Translations under genes and position numbers: made by a program
Shown: in pieces, positions 27,605-35,713 of the stretch
Numbering within the stretch: position 1 is the stretch's first letter
Layout: the number at the start of each line of letters is the position of its first letter
The notes under the pieces: model-generated
What the model saw: the letters and a program-made list of their open reading frames with translations, nothing else
Database searches by the model: none
Told to the model about the DNA's origin: nothing
DNA from: Phycicoccus sp. Root101
GTDB taxonomy: Bacteria > Actinomycetota > Actinomycetes > Actinomycetales > Dermatophilaceae
Direction: 5' to 3'
Length of the DNA: 64,000 nt
Assembly (NCBI RefSeq): GCF_001426245.1
Contig: NZ_LMCM01000010.1
Location: 186,001 to 250,000, forward strand

Positions 27605-28104
27605 GCCCGTCCATGACGACCCCGATCGGTTCGAACCCCGCGGCCACGGCCGCGGCGTTCAACGCCCAGGCTGCCGCCAACGCGGCCGCGGCGACCCAGG
27701 GAACCTCGAAGACGTCGACCGGCAACGAGATGACCGGCGACGCGTTCCTCAAGCTGCTCGTCGCCCAGCTGAAGTACCAGGACCCGAGCAAGCCCGTGGA
27801 CAGCGCCGCCTTCATGGCGCAGACCGCGCAGATGCAGATGGTCGAGACCCTCCACGAGCTCGTGGCCCAGAACGCCGCCGTCATCGCCGGCCAGAACAGC
27901 CTCAACGCCCTGACCCTCGTGGGCCAGCGCGTCACCTACTCCGTGGGCAGTGCCACTGCCACCGGCACCGTCGACTCGGTCAAGCTCACCGCTGCCGGGC
28001 CGAAGCTCATCGTCAACCACACCGAGGTGCCGCTCAGCACCGTCACCGAGGTCGGCACCGCCACCTCGTCCACGTCTTCCGCCCCCACCACCGCAAAGGA
28101 CTGA
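27601..28104 (+). CDS. flgD: Hook assembly (hook cap) protein FlgD
   Basis: The 167-residue protein has the FlgD N-terminal signature MTGDAFLKLLVAQLKYQDPSKPVDSAAFMAQTAQMQMVETLHEL (about 41-84) and ALTLVGQRVTYS. It is a short form that lacks the C-terminal Ig-like domains of enteric FlgD (about 230 residues). FlgD caps the growing hook. GTG start overlaps fliK; a nearby ATG four codons in is also possible. Confidence 0.94.
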   Translation: MSPSMTTPIGSNPAATAAAFNAQAAANAAAATQGTSKTSTGNEMTGDAFLKLLVAQLKYQDPSKPVDSAAFMAQTAQMQMVETLHELVAQNAAVIAGQNSLNALTLVGQRVTYSVGSATATGTVDSVKLTAAGPKLIVNHTEVPLSTVTEVGTATSSTSSAPTTAKD

Positions 28105-28107
28105 CCC

Positions 28108-29352
28108 ATGCTTCGCTCCCTCTTCTCCGCCGTCTCCGGTCTGCGCAGCCACCAGACGATGATGGACGTCATCGGCAACAACATCGCCAACGTCAACACC
28201 ACGGGCTACAAGTCCGGCCAGACGGTCTTCGAGGACACCCTGAGCCAGGCCGTGCGCAACGCCGGTGGCGCCTCCCAGGGTGGCGGCGGCACGAACGCGG
28301 CCCAGGTCGGCCTCGGTGTGCGGGTCGCCGGCATCGCCACGAACTTCAGCCAGGGCAGCACCCAGGTGACCGGCCGCCAGGGCGACATGGCCATCCAGGG
28401 CGACGGCTTCTTCGTCGTCCAGAAGGACGGCCAGGCGATGTACACCCGCGCCGGGTCGTTCTCGTTCGACTCGCTGGGCAACCTGACCACGCCGGAGGGC
28501 GCCACCGTCCAGGGCTGGCCCGCCGCCAACGGCGTCATCAACACCAACGCCTCGACGAGCGGTCTCAAGCTGCCGTTCGGCCAGGTCCTCGCGCCGACGG
28601 CCACGGGCACCATCGACATCGGTGGCAACCTGCCGTCCGACGCGGCCAACGGCGCCAGCGTCACCCACAGCATCGACATCTTCGACGCCCAGGGCCGGAC
28701 CATCCCCGCCTCGACGACGTACACCAAGACCGGCACGAACGCCTGGACCGCGACGACGACCGTCCCCGGCGCCAACGGCGGCCCGGTCACCGTCGGCACG
28801 ACGAACCTCACGTGGAACCAGACCACCCAGAAGTTCAACACCGACACCATGACCCTCGGCCGCGCCGCCATGGCGACCGCGGGCTACACCTTCCCCGGCG
28901 ACGTCACGATGAGCATCGGTGGCGACGCGACGCCGCTGACGCAGTTCGCCGGCTCCAGCTCGGCCACCGCCCGCACCCAGGACGGCTCGACCATGGGCCA
29001 GCTGCAGAGCTTCACGATGGACACCAGCGGCATCCTCGTGGGCGTCTTCTCCAACGGCCTCACCGAGAAGCTCGGCCAGGTCGCGATCGCGAACTTCGCC
29101 AACCCCGGTGGCCTCGAGAAGGCCGGGGACTCGATGTACCGCGGCAGCGCCAACTCCGGCCAGGCCCAGGTCGGCGTCGCCGGCACCGGCGGTCGCGGCC
29201 AGCTCAACAGCGGCGTCCTCGAGATGAGCAACGTCGACCTGGCCCAGGAGTTCACCAACCTCGTGGTCGCGCAGCGCGGCTTCCAGGCGAACTCCCGCGT
29301 CATCTCCGCCTCCGACGAGATCCTCCAGGACCTGGTCAACCTCAAGCGCTGA
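28108..29352 (+). CDS. flgE: Flagellar hook protein FlgE
   Basis: The 414-residue protein starts MLRSLFSAVSGLRSHQTMMDVIGNNIANVNTTGYKSGQTVFEDTLSQ and has the family phrase GDMAIQGDGFFVV. It ends SGVLEMSNVDLAQEFTNLVVAQRGFQANSRVISASDEILQDLVNLKR. It is the hook subunit. It is also the only FlgE/F/G-type protein in the window, so distal rod proteins are either encoded elsewhere or replaced. It begins three bases after flgD. Confidence 0.97.
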   Translation: MLRSLFSAVSGLRSHQTMMDVIGNNIANVNTTGYKSGQTVFEDTLSQAVRNAGGASQGGGGTNAAQVGLGVRVAGIATNFSQGSTQVTGRQGDMAIQGDGFFVVQKDGQAMYTRAGSFSFDSLGNLTTPEGATVQGWPAANGVINTNASTSGLKLPFGQVLAPTATGTIDIGGNLPSDAANGASVTHSIDIFDAQGRTIPASTTYTKTGTNAWTATTTVPGANGGPVTVGTTNLTWNQTTQKFNTDTMTLGRAAMATAGYTFPGDVTMSIGGDATPLTQFAGSSSATARTQDGSTMGQLQSFTMDTSGILVGVFSNGLTEKLGQVAIANFANPGGLEKAGDSMYRGSANSGQAQVGVAGTGGRGQLNSGVLEMSNVDLAQEFTNLVVAQRGFQANSRVISASDEILQDLVNLKR

Positions 29353-29368
29353 GCCTGGCGCTGGACCA

Positions 29369-29409
29369 CCCACCGCGGGCGGTGGGGTGCGGGAGAGCCG
29401 CGCCCCACC
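29369..29409 (+). terminator. Overlapping hairpins after flgE
   Basis: CCCACCGC/GCGGTGGG (29369-29386) and GGTGGGG-T-GCGG/CCGC-G-CCCCACC (29381-29409) share the GGTGGGG segment, so only one can form. The downstream hairpin is a plausible terminator of the flgB-flgE transcript. Confidence 0.6.
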
Positions 29410-29538
29410 GCCCGTCGTCGTGCCCGGGGTCGGGAGGGTCGTCGTGCCCACCGCCGGGCCAGTGGCCGGCCCGGCGCCATACCCCGCCGGTCCGTTCCGC
29501 CGCCTGCGTCCCTTTCCGGACGTGGGCACCCAAAGCCC

Positions 29539-29566
29539 CTCAGGTATGGCGCGGGGCTGCCGATAA
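29539..29566 (+). promoter_or_regulatory. FliA-type promoter of flbD-mot-fliL
   Basis: CTCA (29539-29542), 16 bases, GCCGATAA (29559-29566): the -10 box is the exact sigma-28 consensus. The spacer contains GTATGGCGC, one of the abundant motif copies. Confidence 0.8.
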
Positions 29567-29621
29567 GGGGGGTGCGCGCCACGGATGGTCGCGCTTGTTT
29601 GGACCCAAGGACGGACGCACC

Positions 29622-29873
29622 ATGATCGCTGTCACGCGCCGAAACGGCACATGTTTCGCACTCAACCCTGACCTCATCGAGCGGGTCGAGGCCACCCCCG
29701 ACACCGTCATCACCCTCGTGGGTGGGACGCGCTACGTGGTGACCGAGTCGGTCGAGCAGGTCGTGGCCGAGGTGCGCGACTTCCGGGCCGCGGTCATCTC
29801 CGCCGCCGACTTCGTCCAGCACTCACCGTCGCAGCGCGCAGGCCTGCACGCCGTCCGGGACTCGGACATCTGA
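29622..29873 (+). CDS. flbD: FlbD/SwrD-type flagellar protein
   Basis: The 83-residue protein begins MIAVTRRNGTCFALNPDLIERVEATPDTVITLVGGTRYVVTESVEQVV, the FlbD family pattern. In Bacillus the homologue SwrD raises flagellar power by acting with the MotAB stator. The position immediately before motA, one base apart, agrees. First gene after the consensus FliA-type promoter. Confidence 0.92.
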   Translation: MIAVTRRNGTCFALNPDLIERVEATPDTVITLVGGTRYVVTESVEQVVAEVRDFRAAVISAADFVQHSPSQRAGLHAVRDSDI

Positions 29874-29874
29874 G

Positions 29875-30651
29875 ATGGAGATCGCAACCCTTCTCGGCAT
29901 CGTCGTCGTCTTCGGGGCGGTCGTCGCCTCCCTCATCATGGAGGGCGCCTCGCCGACCTCCATCCTCCTGCTCCCGCCGATCATCCTCGTCTTCGTGGGC
30001 AGCATCGGTGCCGCCATGGCCGGTGGGTTCATCACCGACATGGGGCTGATCTTCAAGCAGCTCACCCTGGCGTTCACCGCCAAGGAGCCCAAGAGCGACG
30101 AGGTCGTCGCCGAGCTCGTCTCCATGGCGGACACCGCCCGCCGCGAGGGCCTGCTGGCCCTGGAGGAGCGGGCCCGCAGCATCGAGGACCCCTTCCTCAA
30201 GGACGGGATCGAGATGACGGTGGACGGCACCGACGGTGACGAGATCTACGACGTCCTTCACACCCAGATCGCCACCCGCCGCAAGCGCGACAAGCTCGGC
30301 ATCAAGTTCTTCGCCGACATGGGCGGCTACGCGCCGACCATCGGCATCATTGGCACCGTCATCGGCCTGATCCACGTCCTGGGCAACCTGGGCGCACCGG
30401 AGAAGCTCGGCGAGCTCATCGCCAGCGCCTTCGTCGCCACCCTCTGGGGCGTCATGAGCGCCAACGTCATGTGGCTGCCGATCTCGAGCAAGCTCAAGCG
30501 CGTCAGCGAGGCGGAGATCGCCCACATGGAGCTGCTGCTCGAGGGCGTCCTCGCGATCCAGTCGGGCACCAGCCCGCGGGTCGTCGAGAAGCGGCTCCGC
30601 GCAGCCCTGGCCGACGGAGGCGGTGGCGACGTCGCTGCCGAGGCCGCATGA
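29875..30651 (+). CDS. motA: Flagellar motor stator protein MotA
   Basis: The 258-residue protein has four transmembrane segments (about 4-22, 28-50, 145-165, 180-200), a large cytoplasmic loop with RREGLLALEERARSIEDPFLKDGIEM, and the pore-side segment MGGYAPTIGIIGTVIGLIHVLGNL. With MotB it forms the ion-driven stator. It overlaps motB by ATGA. Confidence 0.97.
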   Translation: MEIATLLGIVVVFGAVVASLIMEGASPTSILLLPPIILVFVGSIGAAMAGGFITDMGLIFKQLTLAFTAKEPKSDEVVAELVSMADTARREGLLALEERARSIEDPFLKDGIEMTVDGTDGDEIYDVLHTQIATRRKRDKLGIKFFADMGGYAPTIGIIGTVIGLIHVLGNLGAPEKLGELIASAFVATLWGVMSANVMWLPISSKLKRVSEAEIAHMELLLEGVLAIQSGTSPRVVEKRLRAALADGGGGDVAAEAA

Positions 30652-31556
30652 GCGCCCGGGCCGGTGGCGGTCGCCGCCGGGCCGAGGAGCACGAGGAGCC
30701 CGAGCACGAGAACGCCGAGCGGTGGCTCCTCAGCTACGCCGACATGATCACCCTGCTCATGGCGCTGTTCATCGTGCTGTTCGCCATCAGCCAGGTCGAC
30801 CAGGCCAAGCTCATCGCCCTGTCGAACGGGCTCGAGCAGTACTTCGGTGAGCCGGCGGCGGTGTCCGCGTCGACAGGCATCCTCAACGGTGGTGTCCAGG
30901 GCCAGCCCGACAGCAAGGCAATCGGTCCGACGCCCCCGGAGAGCATCGTCCCGGTCCTCGTGAAGCCCAGCACGTCGGGCGAGGCCTCCGACGCGGGCAA
31001 GGGTGCGGGCAAGGGCGCCGGCACCGGTACCGGCAAGTCCCAGAAGGACGACCTCACCGCCATCCGGGACCGCATCGCGAAGTCGCTGGCGGCCAAGGGC
31101 CTGTCCGGGTCGGTGCAGTTCCAGGTGCGCGACCACGGGCTCGTCGTCAACGTCGTCACCGACCGCGTGCTGTTCGACGCCGGCGAGGCGACCCTGCGGC
31201 CCGAGGGGCGCAAGGTGCTCGACGCCATCGCCCCGATCCTCAAGACCCTGCCCAACGAGCTCACCGTCGAGGGGCACACCGACAACGTGCCGATCACGGG
31301 CCAGTTCCCCTCCAACTGGGAGCTGTCGACGGAGCGGGCGACCACGGTGCTGCGGTACGTCCTCAGCCGCGGGGTCGCCGGCTCGAAGATCTCGGCCTCC
31401 GGGTACGCCGACCAGCGCCCGCTGTCCTCCAACGCCACGGCCGCCGGCCGGGCCCGCAACCGCCGGGTCGCGATCGTCGTGCACGCCCTGCCCGAGTCCA
31501 CGGTGCAGACCACCTCCAAGTCCGCCTCGTCCATCCCGTCCATCCCAGGAGACTGA
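30648..31556 (+). CDS. motB: Flagellar motor stator protein MotB
   Basis: The 302-residue protein has one transmembrane helix (about 27-49, LLSYADMITLLMALFIVLFAI) with the ion-binding Asp D32. A Gly/Ala/Lys-rich linker is followed by an OmpA-like peptidoglycan-binding domain (VLFDAGEATLRPEGRKVLDAIAPIL ... VEGHTDNVPI ... NWELSTERATTVLRYVL ... RNRRVAIVV). The plug/linker region is rich in GKGAGKGAG. It anchors the stator to the wall. Confidence 0.97.
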   Translation: MSARAGGGRRRAEEHEEPEHENAERWLLSYADMITLLMALFIVLFAISQVDQAKLIALSNGLEQYFGEPAAVSASTGILNGGVQGQPDSKAIGPTPPESIVPVLVKPSTSGEASDAGKGAGKGAGTGTGKSQKDDLTAIRDRIAKSLAAKGLSGSVQFQVRDHGLVVNVVTDRVLFDAGEATLRPEGRKVLDAIAPILKTLPNELTVEGHTDNVPITGQFPSNWELSTERATTVLRYVLSRGVAGSKISASGYADQRPLSSNATAAGRARNRRVAIVVHALPESTVQTTSKSASSIPSIPGD

Positions 31557-31558
31557 CC

Positions 31559-32026
31559 ATGAGCGCCACCGCCACCGCGCCGGCCCCTGTGGCCGCCGCC
31601 CCCGAGCCCAAGGGCAAGAGCAAGAAGCTCCTGATCATGATCGTCGTGGGCGTCCTCGTCCTCGGCGGCGCCGGGTACTGGTTCTTCCTGCGCCCCTCCG
31701 GGGACACCGCCGCCGCGAAGGTCCCCGTGCCCGGCAAGGTCGCCGACCTCGAGCCGCTCACCCTCAACCTCGCCGACGGCCGCTTCCTCAAGGTCGGGCT
31801 GTCCCTGCAGCTGTCCGCGGACGCGAGCGCCGGTCACGGCGCCGACGAGTTCAACGGCGCCAAGGCGCGCGACGCGGCGATCCAGATCTTCGGCCAGCGC
31901 ACGTACGCCCAGCTCCTGGCACCCAAGGGGCGCGAGGCCGCCCGCAAGGCGCTCGACACCGAGGTGAAGCACCGGTACGAGGGCGAGGTCCTCAAGGTGT
32001 ACCTCACCGAGTTCGTCATGCAATGA
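31559..32026 (+). CDS. fliL: Flagellar basal body-associated protein FliL
   Basis: The 155-residue protein has a basic N-terminus, one transmembrane helix (about 25-45, LLIMIVVGVLVLGGAGYWFFL) and a FliL domain (LEPLTLNLADGRFLKVGLSLQLS ... EFNGAKARDAAIQIFGQRTYAQL ... EGEVLKVYLTEFVMQ). FliL rings surround and stabilise the stator. It is the last gene of the flbD block; a FliA-type promoter for fliM follows. Confidence 0.94.
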   Translation: MSATATAPAPVAAAPEPKGKSKKLLIMIVVGVLVLGGAGYWFFLRPSGDTAAAKVPVPGKVADLEPLTLNLADGRFLKVGLSLQLSADASAGHGADEFNGAKARDAAIQIFGQRTYAQLLAPKGREAARKALDTEVKHRYEGEVLKVYLTEFVMQ

Positions 32027-32179
32027 CCCCCTGACCCGGGTGGGGACGCGTGAGGTCCCCCGTCCACGCGCCCCCAACCCGAACAGCTCCACCGCACCGC
32101 CGCCCACCGCGGCGGTGGTCACCCGGCCAGAGCCGCCTCCCTCGTGGGGTCGTCCTTTCGGCCGGGTTCTGGACAAAGC

Positions 32180-32207
32180 CTCAGGTGGGCACCCCACCTG
32201 CCGATCT
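32180..32207 (+). promoter_or_regulatory. FliA-type promoter of fliM operon
   Basis: CTCA (32180-32183), 16 bases, GCCGATCT (32200-32207). The spacer holds an inverted repeat, AGGTGGG-CA-CCCCACCT. The GTG of fliM lies nine bases after the -10 box, so the fliM transcript would be leaderless or nearly so. Confidence 0.7.
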
Positions 32208-32215
32208 GGGGCTTC

Positions 32216-33088
32216 GTGAGTGCCGAGCCGTTGTCCTACGACTTCCGCAGTCCGGGCCGGCTCAGTCGTGAGCGGGTGCGGGCCCTGCAGGTCGCGAACG
32301 AGACCTTCGCCCGTCAGCTGTCGACGGTGCTCTCGACGACCCTGCGGACCGTGGTCCACGCCCGCGTGCTCTCCGTGCGCCAGGTGACCTACGACGAGTA
32401 CATCCGCACCGTGCCCAACCCCAGCCTCCTGGCGGTCCTCTCCTTCGAGGAGCAGCCCGGCACCGCGCTCTTCCAGCTGCCGATGGGCGTGGTCATGAGT
32501 GTCATCGACCGGCTGCTGGGCGGCGCCGGCGGCAGGGTCCAGCCGATCCGTGCCCTGAGCGACATCGAGACCACCCTCGTGCGTGACCTCGTGCAGCGGG
32601 TCGCCGCCGAGCTGACGTATGCGTTCGAGAGCCTGGCGCCCGTCCGGGCCGGCCTCGAGACGCTCGAGTCCAACACCCAGTTCCTCCAGGTCGCCGTGCC
32701 CGCGGACCCCGTGGTGGCCAGCGAGGTCGAGGTGCGCATCGGCGACCAGGCCGCGACCGCCACCCTCTGCATGACCCTCGCCACGCTCAAGCCGATCCTC
32801 GCGTCCGTCGACGCGCTGTCGGCCGTGGCCGCCGCCGACAGCCGCGTCCTGGCTGCGGCCCGCGTGGTCGAGGCCCGCCTCCAGCAGGTCGAGATCGACG
32901 TCACCGTGGCCTTCCGCGAGGTGACGCTCACCTCTGCGGAGGTCTTCTCGCTCGCGGTCGGCGACATCGTCCCGCTGCGCCACCCCGTGGCCGAACCGCT
33001 CCTCGTCGCCGCGGACGGCGTCCCTGTCGCCTCGGCCACCCCCGGCAGCCACGGCAAGCGGCTCGCCGCCCAGATCGTCACCCCCTGA
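32216..33088 (+). CDS. fliM: Flagellar motor switch protein FliM, short form
   Basis: The 290-residue protein starts MSAEPLSYDFRSPGRLSRERVRALQVANETFARQLS and continues with FliM core and C-terminal SpoA-type domain (VEIDVTVAFREVTLTSAEVFSLAVGDIVPLRHPVAEPLLVAADGVPV). The roughly 40 N-terminal residues of other FliM proteins, with the CheY-P binding motif LSQ-EIDALL, are absent; upstream in-frame sequence back to 32144 does not resemble it. The middle YxxGGxG region appears as DRLLGGAGGRV. It forms the C ring with FliG and FliN. Confidence 0.94.
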   Translation: MSAEPLSYDFRSPGRLSRERVRALQVANETFARQLSTVLSTTLRTVVHARVLSVRQVTYDEYIRTVPNPSLLAVLSFEEQPGTALFQLPMGVVMSVIDRLLGGAGGRVQPIRALSDIETTLVRDLVQRVAAELTYAFESLAPVRAGLETLESNTQFLQVAVPADPVVASEVEVRIGDQAATATLCMTLATLKPILASVDALSAVAAADSRVLAAARVVEARLQQVEIDVTVAFREVTLTSAEVFSLAVGDIVPLRHPVAEPLLVAADGVPVASATPGSHGKRLAAQIVTP

Positions 33089-33114
33089 TCCCCGCCCCAC
33101 CCGAAGGACACACC

Positions 33115-33507
33115 ATGAAGTTTGACGAGACCCAGGTCGCCGACTCCCCGGTCGACGCGCCGGTCGACGTGCCGCTCGAGGGTGTCCCCGCGCCCGCGGC
33201 TGCCTTCCAGCCGCTGGTGGGTGGCTCGCCGTTCGCCGACGTCGACCCGCGCCGCCTGCACCTGCTGCGCGACGTGGAGATGGGCATCAGCGTCGAGCTC
33301 GGCCGGACGCGCATGAAGGTCCAGGAGGTGCTGTCGCTCGCCCCCGGTGTCGTCCTCGAGCTCGACCGCGCGGCCGGGAGCCCGGTCGACGTCCTGGTCA
33401 ACGGCACGCTCATGGCCCGGGGCGAGGTCGTCGTCGTCGACGAGGAGTTCGCCGTCCGGATCACCGAGGTCGTCAGCGCAGAGGCTGACGCGCGGGGCCG
33501 GGCATGA
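33115..33507 (+). CDS. fliN: Flagellar motor switch protein FliN
   Basis: The 130-residue protein has an acidic N-terminal stretch and one SpoA domain: LHLLRDVEMGISVELGRTRMKVQEVLSLAPGVVLELDRAAGSPVDVLVNGTLMARGEVVVVDEEFAVRITEVVS. It builds the bottom of the C ring and docks FliH. It has no CheC-like part, so it is FliN and not FliY. ATG overlaps into fliO at 33504. Confidence 0.96.
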   Translation: MKFDETQVADSPVDAPVDVPLEGVPAPAAAFQPLVGGSPFADVDPRRLHLLRDVEMGISVELGRTRMKVQEVLSLAPGVVLELDRAAGSPVDVLVNGTLMARGEVVVVDEEFAVRITEVVSAEADARGRA

Positions 33508-34460
33508 CCGACGGCTCGGTCGTGCTGGCGGTCCTGCGCCTGCTCGTCTCGCTCGCCGTCGTGCTGGTGCTCCTCGTCATGCTGGCCCGCTGGGCCTCCA
33601 AGCGCGGCCTCGGCTCCGGCCGTCCGGGTCGCTCGACGGTCGAGGTCGAGGTGCTGTCCCGTCGTTCGCTGGGCAAGGCCTCCACCCTGCAGGTGGTCAA
33701 GGTCGGCTCGCAGGTCATGGTCCTCGGGGTGACCGACCGTGGGGTCACCGTCCTCGGCGAGCTCGGCGACGAGGACGTCATCCCTGCCACGCCGCCGCTG
33801 TCCGTCGTGCGCTCGGTGCTGCCCGCGGGCGTCTCGTCGATCGCTCCTGCCGTCTCCCCGGGTGCCCCGGTCACGCCCGCCGCCCACCCGCTCGTCGCGT
33901 CGGACCCCGGTGCGTCCGCTGCGGGGCCGTTCGATCCCTCCGCGTCCGCCCAGGCCTGGTCGGCGCCCCTCACCGCCCCGGTCGCGGCGCCGGCCGTCAC
34001 CCCTGCGCGCTCGGCCACCTGGGCCGAGGCCGAGAACCGCGCCCTGGTCGCCGCCGGCCTGCAGACCCGCAGCAGCGCCCGCGCCGCCCGCGAGGCGAGC
34101 AGGGCCAACCGGCCCCGCCGCCTGTCCCTCGGCGCGCTCGCGCCCGCCGCCCGCCCCCGCCGCCAGCACCGGTCCGCCCAGGCGGTGCCGACCCTGCACG
34201 CGATCCAGGCCCTCCAGTCGGCCCAGGCCCTCGAGTCGGCGCAGGGTCTCCAGTCGGCGCAGGGTCTCCACTCAGTCCCGGCGGCCCCCGCCCTCCAGCT
34301 GGCCCAGCCCGCGCAGAGCCGACGGTCACGTCGGTCGCGCACCATCGTCACCCCGGTCGACTCCCGCGCGACGCGTCGGGCGGCCCAGGCACCGACCGGG
34401 TGGCCGTGGAACGCTGCCGCCGTCGTCCTCGGCGCGACCGGGATCAGCCGACGTGGCTGA
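33504..34460 (+). CDS. fliO: Flagellar biosynthesis protein FliO with long C-terminal extension
   Basis: The 318-residue protein has one transmembrane helix (about 8-30, LAVLRLLVSLAVVLVLLVMLARWASKRG) and the FliO domain VEVEVLSRRSLGKASTLQVVKVGSQVMVLGVTDRGVTVLGEL (about 44-88). The remaining 230 residues are an Ala/Pro/Arg/Gln-rich tail including ALQSAQ-type repeats. FliO normally has 100-200 residues and helps fold FliP. Its end overlaps the fliP start by eight bases. Confidence 0.88.
   Translation: MTDGSVVLAVLRLLVSLAVVLVLLVMLARWASKRGLGSGRPGRSTVEVEVLSRRSLGKASTLQVVKVGSQVMVLGVTDRGVTVLGELGDEDVIPATPPLSVVRSVLPAGVSSIAPAVSPGAPVTPAAHPLVASDPGASAAGPFDPSASAQAWSAPLTAPVAAPAVTPARSATWAEAENRALVAAGLQTRSSARAAREASRANRPRRLSLGALAPAARPRRQHRSAQAVPTLHAIQALQSAQALESAQGLQSAQGLHSVPAAPALQLAQPAQSRRSRRSRTIVTPVDSRATRRAAQAPTGWPWNAAAVVLGATGISRRG
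34209..34280 (+). repeat. 18-bp tandem repeat inside fliO
   Basis: Four copies of an 18-bp unit (34209, 34227, 34245, 34263) encode ALQSAQ, ALESAQ, GLQSAQ and GLHSVP. The last copy is the most diverged. Confidence 0.8.
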
Positions 34461-35427
34461 GCTCTCCCGCGCGCTCCGGCGTCCTGCCGGAGCCGTCTGG
34501 CTGCGCCGCGGTGTCGCGGTGGGACTGCTCACCCTCTCGGCGGTGGGCCTGTCGGGCGCCGTCGCCCAGGCCGCACCGTCCGCGGCCGCCTCCTCGACGC
34601 AGGTCGGCGTCGCGTCCGTGGCCCCCGGCTCGGTCACCGGCGTCCGGGCCGCCACGGCTCGGACCGCCACCCCCGCGCTCGCCGCCACGACGCCGTTCTC
34701 GGTGCCCGGCGCCATACCCTCGCTGGTCGCCGCGCCCACCCCCACCCCGTCGCCCACGTCGACCGGTGGCGTCTCCGTCGAGGTCGACCCCAGCCTGGGC
34801 AAGCCCAGCCAGACGGTCAGCATCATCCTGCTGCTCACGGTGCTCTCGGTGGCACCGGCGATCCTCGTGCTCTGCACGTCGTTCACCAAGATCATCGTCG
34901 TGCTGTCCCTGACGCGGAACGCGCTCGGCACCACGACCATCCCGCCGAACCAGGTGCTCGCCGGCCTGGCCCTCTTCCTCAGCCTCTTCATCATGTCGCC
35001 GGTGCTGTCGGCGATGAACGACTCCGGGGTGCAGCCTTACCTCAAGGGCGAGATCACGCAGAGCCAGGCGTTCGACGCCGGGGTGAAGCCGCTGCGCGAG
35101 TTCATGATGAAGCAGACGCGTCCCGCCGAGCTCGCGACGATGGTCAAGCTGAGCGACCAGGCCGCACCGGCCACCCCCGACGACGTCCAGCTCACGACGC
35201 TGATCCCCGCCTTCGTGCTCTCGGAGCTGAAGTCGGCGTTCATCATCGGGTTCGTCGTCTTCATCCCCTTCCTCGTCATCGACGTCGTCGTCAGCTCGGT
35301 GCTGATGTCGATGGGCATGATGATGCTGCCCCCTGCCCTGATCTCGTTGCCCTTCAAGCTGTTGCTCTTCGTCATGGTCGACGGCTGGAGCCTGATCGCG
35401 ACCGCCCTCGTGCAGAGCTACCACTGA
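34453..35427 (+). CDS. fliP: Flagellar export gate protein FliP
   Basis: The 324-residue protein has an N-terminal signal-like segment (about 17-40) and a Thr/Pro-rich linker to about 100. The conserved FliP core follows: LLLTVLSVAPAILVLCTSFTKIIVVLSLTRNALGT, PPNQVLAGLALFLSLFIM and FIIGFVVFIPFLVIDVVVSSVLMSMGMMMLPP. It forms the central export pore with FliQ and FliR. The core matches family length; the linker is longer than usual. GTG 34453 overlaps fliO. Confidence 0.95.
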   Translation: MAELSRALRRPAGAVWLRRGVAVGLLTLSAVGLSGAVAQAAPSAAASSTQVGVASVAPGSVTGVRAATARTATPALAATTPFSVPGAIPSLVAAPTPTPSPTSTGGVSVEVDPSLGKPSQTVSIILLLTVLSVAPAILVLCTSFTKIIVVLSLTRNALGTTTIPPNQVLAGLALFLSLFIMSPVLSAMNDSGVQPYLKGEITQSQAFDAGVKPLREFMMKQTRPAELATMVKLSDQAAPATPDDVQLTTLIPAFVLSELKSAFIIGFVVFIPFLVIDVVVSSVLMSMGMMMLPPALISLPFKLLLFVMVDGWSLIATALVQSYH

Positions 35428-35443
35428 GGGACGGGGGACGACA

Positions 35444-35713
35444 GTGACCGATGCCGACGTGGTGCACATCGGCCTCCAGGCGATGATCCTGGCGGCCAAG
35501 CTCTCCATGCCCGTGCTCCTCGTGGCCCTCGGCATCGGCTTCGGCGTCTCGCTGCTGCAGGCCGTGACCCAGGTGCAGGAGGTCACCCTCTCCTTCGTCC
35601 CCAAGCTCATCGGGGTCGCCATGGTCATCCTCGTCGCGGGTCACTGGATGCTCCAGGAGACCATCGCGTTCACCAAGGCGATGTTCACGATGCTCCCGCA
35701 GCTGCTGAGCTGA
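35444..35713 (+). CDS. fliQ: Flagellar export gate protein FliQ
   Basis: The 89-residue protein has two hydrophobic helices (about 13-38 and 50-70) and the family segment LGIGFGVSLLQAVTQVQEVTLSFVPKLIG. It packs around FliP/FliR in the export gate. GTG start with GGGACGGGGGA upstream; its stop overlaps fliR by one base. Confidence 0.95.
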   Translation: MTDADVVHIGLQAMILAAKLSMPVLLVALGIGFGVSLLQAVTQVQEVTLSFVPKLIGVAMVILVAGHWMLQETIAFTKAMFTMLPQLLS

